NCBI GenBank assembly: GCA_964614375.1
Contig: CAZTLI010000287.1
Span: forward strand, 1 to 7,120
Origin: CAZTLI01 sp964614375
Lineage (GTDB): Bacteria > Chloroflexota > Anaerolineae > Aggregatilineales > Phototrophicaceae
DNA: 7,120 nucleotides
Direction of reading: 5' to 3'
Shown here: positions 4,340 to 7,120 of the stretch, piece after piece
How the letters are laid out: the number at the start of each line of letters is the position of its first letter
How positions within the stretch are numbered: the stretch's first letter is position 1
The notes under the pieces: model-generated
What the model saw: the letters and a program-made list of their open reading frames with translations, nothing else
Database searches by the model: none
What the model was told of the DNA's origin: nothing
Position numbers and translations under genes: made by a program

Positions 4340-6364
4340 CTATTTTTTGCAGTATTCGTCGAACCACTTGACCATCTCAGTCAAGCGACTGACACGATGT
4401 TTAGGTTCGCCACTGCGTGAGAGTTCGTGTCCATCACGCGGATACCGCATCATCTTCACAGGCGTATCCGTACCCCGACGGACAAACGCGAAGAGCTGTT
4501 CGGCCTGCTCAATCGGCACACGATAATCGTTTTCGGCGTGGATAATCAGCAGCGGTGTTTTGATATTCTGGGCATAGGCCAGCGGCGAATGCGCCCACAG
4601 CTTTTCATAATTCTCCCAGGGTTCGACATCAAATTCGGACGAAATCAGAATCGGCACATCGCTTGTGCCATAGAAACTGGCGAGATTATAAACACCGCGC
4701 TGTGTCACTGCCGCCGCGAAACGGTCTGTATGTCCGACGACCCACGCCGTCATATACCCGCCATACGAGCCGCCCGTGACCGCCATGCGCTTTTCGTCAG
4801 CGATGCCTAACTTGAGGAAAGCATCCACGCCCGCCATGATGTCGGTAAAGGCCACGTTGCCCCAATCACTGTGCAGCGCGTTCTGGAACTTCTCGCCATA
4901 GCCATCACCGCCGCGTGGATTGCAGAAGAACACGGCATAACCACTCGCCGCGTGAAACTGCCATTCATGCCACATTGACCGCGCACTCGGACTCCACATC
5001 ACATGCGGCCCACCGTGAATATTGAGTGCGAGCGGATAGGTTTTGCCCTTTTCATAACCCACAGGCAGGATATACCAGCCCTGTATTTCACCACCGGGCG
5101 ATTGGAAACGAAATTCATGCGTCTCTTGCACAAACACCTCATCCAGAAAGTCTTTATTGAAGCTGGTCATTTGCTGGTAATCATTTGACCCTGCTGCTTT
5201 CCAGTACAATTCACCGGGAATGAGCGGTGTGCTGGCGGCGAAGGCCACGCCACCATCGCTACTGGTGTTCGCTGATTCCGCTACAAACCCGCCCGTGAAC
5301 AATTTGGCGTAACTACCATTTTTGGCATCCAACGTATAAAAGACCGAATCGCCGGTATCGCCAAAGGACACAATCAACTGGTCATCGCCTGCCCAATCGA
5401 CTGTTCCCGGTGAACGGTCAATCTCGACATTGAGCAGCTTAACCTCACCACCACCAGCGGGAATCACCGCCAGTTTGGTGAGCGTGTCGATGGGCAGGGT
5501 TGTGCGCGTGAAGGCAACCCATTTGCCATCCGGCGACACCGACTCAATAAAATCAGCGACGTCCCCATCGGTCAATTGGTCGTGCGCGCCATCAGACACC
5601 TTGATGCGATACAGGTGATTTTTTAAAAATGGCTCATCCGCAGTCGGGTCACCGGTGCGCGCAGTATAGATATATTTGCCATCGTTCGACCAGCAGGGCG
5701 TATCATAGTGCCCATCAAAATCGGTTAGACGGCGCGGTTTGCTTTCATCATCCTTGAGACCTTCCGCAGTGGGCAAGACATAAACCTGTGCGTATCGGTC
5801 ATCAAGGAACGATGTCCCGGCGCGATAGGGGATCCGCCACATCGGGCGCGGGTCCCAGCGCATCTTTTCGTCATATTCTTTGCGTTTTTCGCGCTGTTCG
5901 GCTTCAAATTTATCCGCGGGTTCGGGGTCTTTCTCGCCACTGTCTTCTTTGGCGCGCTCATTGGCATTCATGGATGCTAAAAAGGCGATATTTTTGCCAT
6001 CTGGCGACCATGCCGGACTGTGTGCGCCATTTTCATGGCTGGTCAGGGCGCGGGCTTCACCACCCGGCGCGGTCATCGGCAGCAGGTAAATTTGTGGCTT
6101 ATCGCTGCGTGACGAAACGAAGGCCAGCGTTTGGCCATCCGGCGACCATTCGGGTGATGAGTCTTTGCCGCTGCGCGTGATTTGCATCGGATCGCTGCCA
6201 CTGGTCTTGACCAGCCAGATATTGCGTTTATAGCCGTTATCTAGCTTATCGACAGTCACGCGCACGAATGCAATCCACTGCCCATCGGGACTGACCTGCG
6301 GGCTTTCGATGTGTGATAGACGATATAAGTCATCTACAGTAATGGGGCGTTTTTTGGTTGCCAA
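4340..6364 (-). CDS. S9 family serine peptidase (prolyl oligopeptidase/acylaminoacyl peptidase type)
   Basis: This 674-residue enzyme has the two-domain plan of family S9: an N-terminal beta-propeller that filters short peptides and a C-terminal alpha/beta-hydrolase domain. Propeller blades show PD40 motifs such as VSPDGQWIAF (24-33), WSPDGQTLAF (73-82), WSPDGKNIAF (119-128), WSNDGKYIY (225-233) and VSPDGKWVAF (276-285). The hydrolase domain starts near 415. It contains NIHGGP (448-453, oxyanion region), CNPRG (481-485), the nucleophile elbow GGSYGGY with Ser533, Asp613 in ENDYRVP and His646 in RDGHELSRSGEPKHR. A charged linker (about 132-170) separates early blades. No signal peptide is seen, so action on peptides in the cytoplasm is likely. 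The start is a TTG, chosen because AGGAGG lies six bases upstream. The gene is second in an operon behind a close paralogue. Exact specificity (dipeptidyl, acylaminoacyl or oligopeptide) is not determinable here. Confidence 0.93.
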   Translation of the reverse strand: MATKKRPITVDDLYRLSHIESPQVSPDGQWIAFVRVTVDKLDNGYKRNIWLVKTSGSDPMQITRSGKDSSPEWSPDGQTLAFVSSRSDKPQIYLLPMTAPGGEARALTSHENGAHSPAWSPDGKNIAFLASMNANERAKEDSGEKDPEPADKFEAEQREKRKEYDEKMRWDPRPMWRIPYRAGTSFLDDRYAQVYVLPTAEGLKDDESKPRRLTDFDGHYDTPCWSNDGKYIYTARTGDPTADEPFLKNHLYRIKVSDGAHDQLTDGDVADFIESVSPDGKWVAFTRTTLPIDTLTKLAVIPAGGGEVKLLNVEIDRSPGTVDWAGDDQLIVSFGDTGDSVFYTLDAKNGSYAKLFTGGFVAESANTSSDGGVAFAASTPLIPGELYWKAAGSNDYQQMTSFNKDFLDEVFVQETHEFRFQSPGGEIQGWYILPVGYEKGKTYPLALNIHGGPHVMWSPSARSMWHEWQFHAASGYAVFFCNPRGGDGYGEKFQNALHSDWGNVAFTDIMAGVDAFLKLGIADEKRMAVTGGSYGGYMTAWVVGHTDRFAAAVTQRGVYNLASFYGTSDVPILISSEFDVEPWENYEKLWAHSPLAYAQNIKTPLLIIHAENDYRVPIEQAEQLFAFVRRGTDTPVKMMRYPRDGHELSRSGEPKHRVSRLTEMVKWFDEYCKK

Positions 6365-6370
6365 TGAAAT

Positions 6371-6376
6371 CCTCCT
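6371..6376 (-). promoter_or_regulatory. Strong ribosome binding site setting a TTG start
   Basis: On the minus strand AGGAGG is followed by ATTTCA and then TTG (6364-6362). The spacing and perfect match identify TTG as the start of the downstream S9 gene. No in-frame ATG gives a comparable site. It lies in the 37-base gap after the upstream paralogue's TAA, where no promoter is visible. Confidence 0.8.
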
Positions 6377-6401
6377 TTTTCAATGTGCCAATAAATTGTG
6401 T

Positions 6402-7120
6402 TTAAGCTGTTTTATCAGGCATACAATAGGTATCGAACCAGTTGACCATTTCAGTTAATCGACTCATACGATGCTTTGGTTCACCACTGCGCGAGAGTTC
6501 ATGTCCTTCACGCGGGTAACGCAGCATCCGTATGGGTGTATCCGTCGCGCGGCGGACGTATGCGAAGAGTTGTTCGCCCTGTTCAATCGGGCAGCGGAAG
6601 TCATTTTCACTGTGTATCAGCAGCAGCGGCGTCCTGATTTGATGCGCGTAGGCCAGCGCCGATTGTTTCCACAGATGAATGGGGTCTATCCACATCTCCG
6701 TGTCAAAGACCGGGCCGACTGTCGATGGCACATCGTCCGTCCCACTGCTCGACACGAGGTTGTAGATTCCACGTTGGGATACGGCTGCTTTGAAACGATG
6801 GTCATGGGCGATTACCCACGCCGTCATATAACCGCCATACGACCCGCCGGTTATCGCCATTCGGTCTGTATCTATGAAACCTTTTTCGACGATTGCGTCC
6901 ACACCTGCCATGATGTCGGTGTGTGCCACTGGCCCCCACGCATTATGTAAATCCAACTGGAATTGTTCGCCGTAACCCGAACTGCCGCGCGGATTGCAGT
7001 AAAACACGACATACCCACGCGCTGCATGAAACTGCCATTCGTGCCACATGCTGCGGCTGGCTGGCCCCCACATACCGACTGGCCCGCCATGAATGTTCAA
7101 TGCCAGCGGATAGGTTGTGC
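6402..7120 (-). CDS. S9 family serine peptidase, C-terminal catalytic domain (partial, continues past right edge)
   Basis: The frame is open to the window edge, so this is the 3' part of a longer gene. About 239 codons are present before the TAA at 6404-6402. The first whole residues (TTYPLALNIHGGP) match the start of the hydrolase core in the downstream paralogue. All catalytic landmarks are present: HGGP, CNPRG, GGSYGGY (nucleophile Ser codon 6840-6842), ENDFRCP (Asp codon 6600-6602) and REGHELSRSGEPKHR (His codon 6501-6503). By hand count it is about 70% identical to the 4340-6364 product over about 230 residues. The least conserved stretch lies between the catalytic Ser and Asp. The C-terminus ends YCMPDKTA rather than YCKK. 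It is the upstream gene of the minus-strand operon, and its promoter and propeller lie outside the window. Confidence 0.92.
   Translation of the reverse strand, partial: TTYPLALNIHGGPVGMWGPASRSMWHEWQFHAARGYVVFYCNPRGSSGYGEQFQLDLHNAWGPVAHTDIMAGVDAIVEKGFIDTDRMAITGGSYGGYMTAWVIAHDHRFKAAVSQRGIYNLVSSSGTDDVPSTVGPVFDTEMWIDPIHLWKQSALAYAHQIRTPLLLIHSENDFRCPIEQGEQLFAYVRRATDTPIRMLRYPREGHELSRSGEPKHRMSRLTEMVNWFDTYCMPDKTA

Noticed and set aside
6471..6950. 159-codon plus-strand open frame opposite the partial S9 gene, with a similar one at 4427-4810 opposite the other S9 gene
   Set aside because: Both lie antisense to conserved catalytic-domain sequence. Their resemblance to each other is explained by the paralogy of the sense genes. 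No ribosome site or known domain is seen.
1..7120. Search for CRISPR arrays, tRNAs, IS ends, target-site duplications or a defence cassette
   Set aside because: No regularly spaced direct repeats, tRNA-like cloverleaf, transposase or nuclease/helicase/toxin-like product is visible. Every gene except two unrecognised ones and the left-edge fragment belongs to a housekeeping or peptidase family.

Overview
The window looks like a chromosomal stretch of a moderately GC-rich, free-living bacterium. A secreted protein with a Pro-Thr linker (PTPTPT), a stand-alone GreA, and serine peptidases of the S9 and P1/S58 families fit a Chloroflexota genome (Anaerolineae-like). This assignment is an inference from protein style, not a marker gene. 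There are no rRNA, tRNA, CRISPR, phage or IS features. No gap exceeds 300 bases.

Layout from left to right. (1) Positions 2-100 (+) hold the last 32 codons of a probable membrane protein, followed by a good intrinsic terminator (130-157). (2) Positions 294-2033 (+) encode a 579-residue secreted protein with its own promoter. Its N-terminal half is built from six copies of a short Asp/Trp repeat, arranged as two triads that each end in a cysteine-bracketed segment. I do not recognise this family. (3) A bidirectional hairpin terminator (2058-2093) separates it from greA (2118-2603, -). (4) A 249-base divergent region (2604-2852) carries overlapping candidate promoters, an inverted repeat, and a G/U-rich stretch of the putative greA leader. 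(5) Positions 2853-3923 (+) encode a DmpA/BapA-type self-processing aminopeptidase (peptidase family S58). It is closely followed by, and probably translationally coupled to, a small two-helix membrane protein (3935-4288). (6) A minus-strand operon enters from the right edge. A partial S9 prolyl-oligopeptidase-family gene (6402-7120) is followed after 37 bases by a complete 674-residue S9 paralogue (4340-6364) that starts at TTG. The operon ends at a terminator whose U-tract overlaps the last codons of the convergent membrane-protein gene.

Three of the six genes are serine peptidases acting on peptides or N-terminal residues, so the right two thirds of the window looks like peptide-degradation functions. 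No defence system, secondary-metabolite cluster or mobile element is visible. The most unusual item is the repeat-containing secreted protein. The regulatory layout of the greA/S58 divergent region and the diverged specificity region of the tandem S9 pair also deserve a second look.
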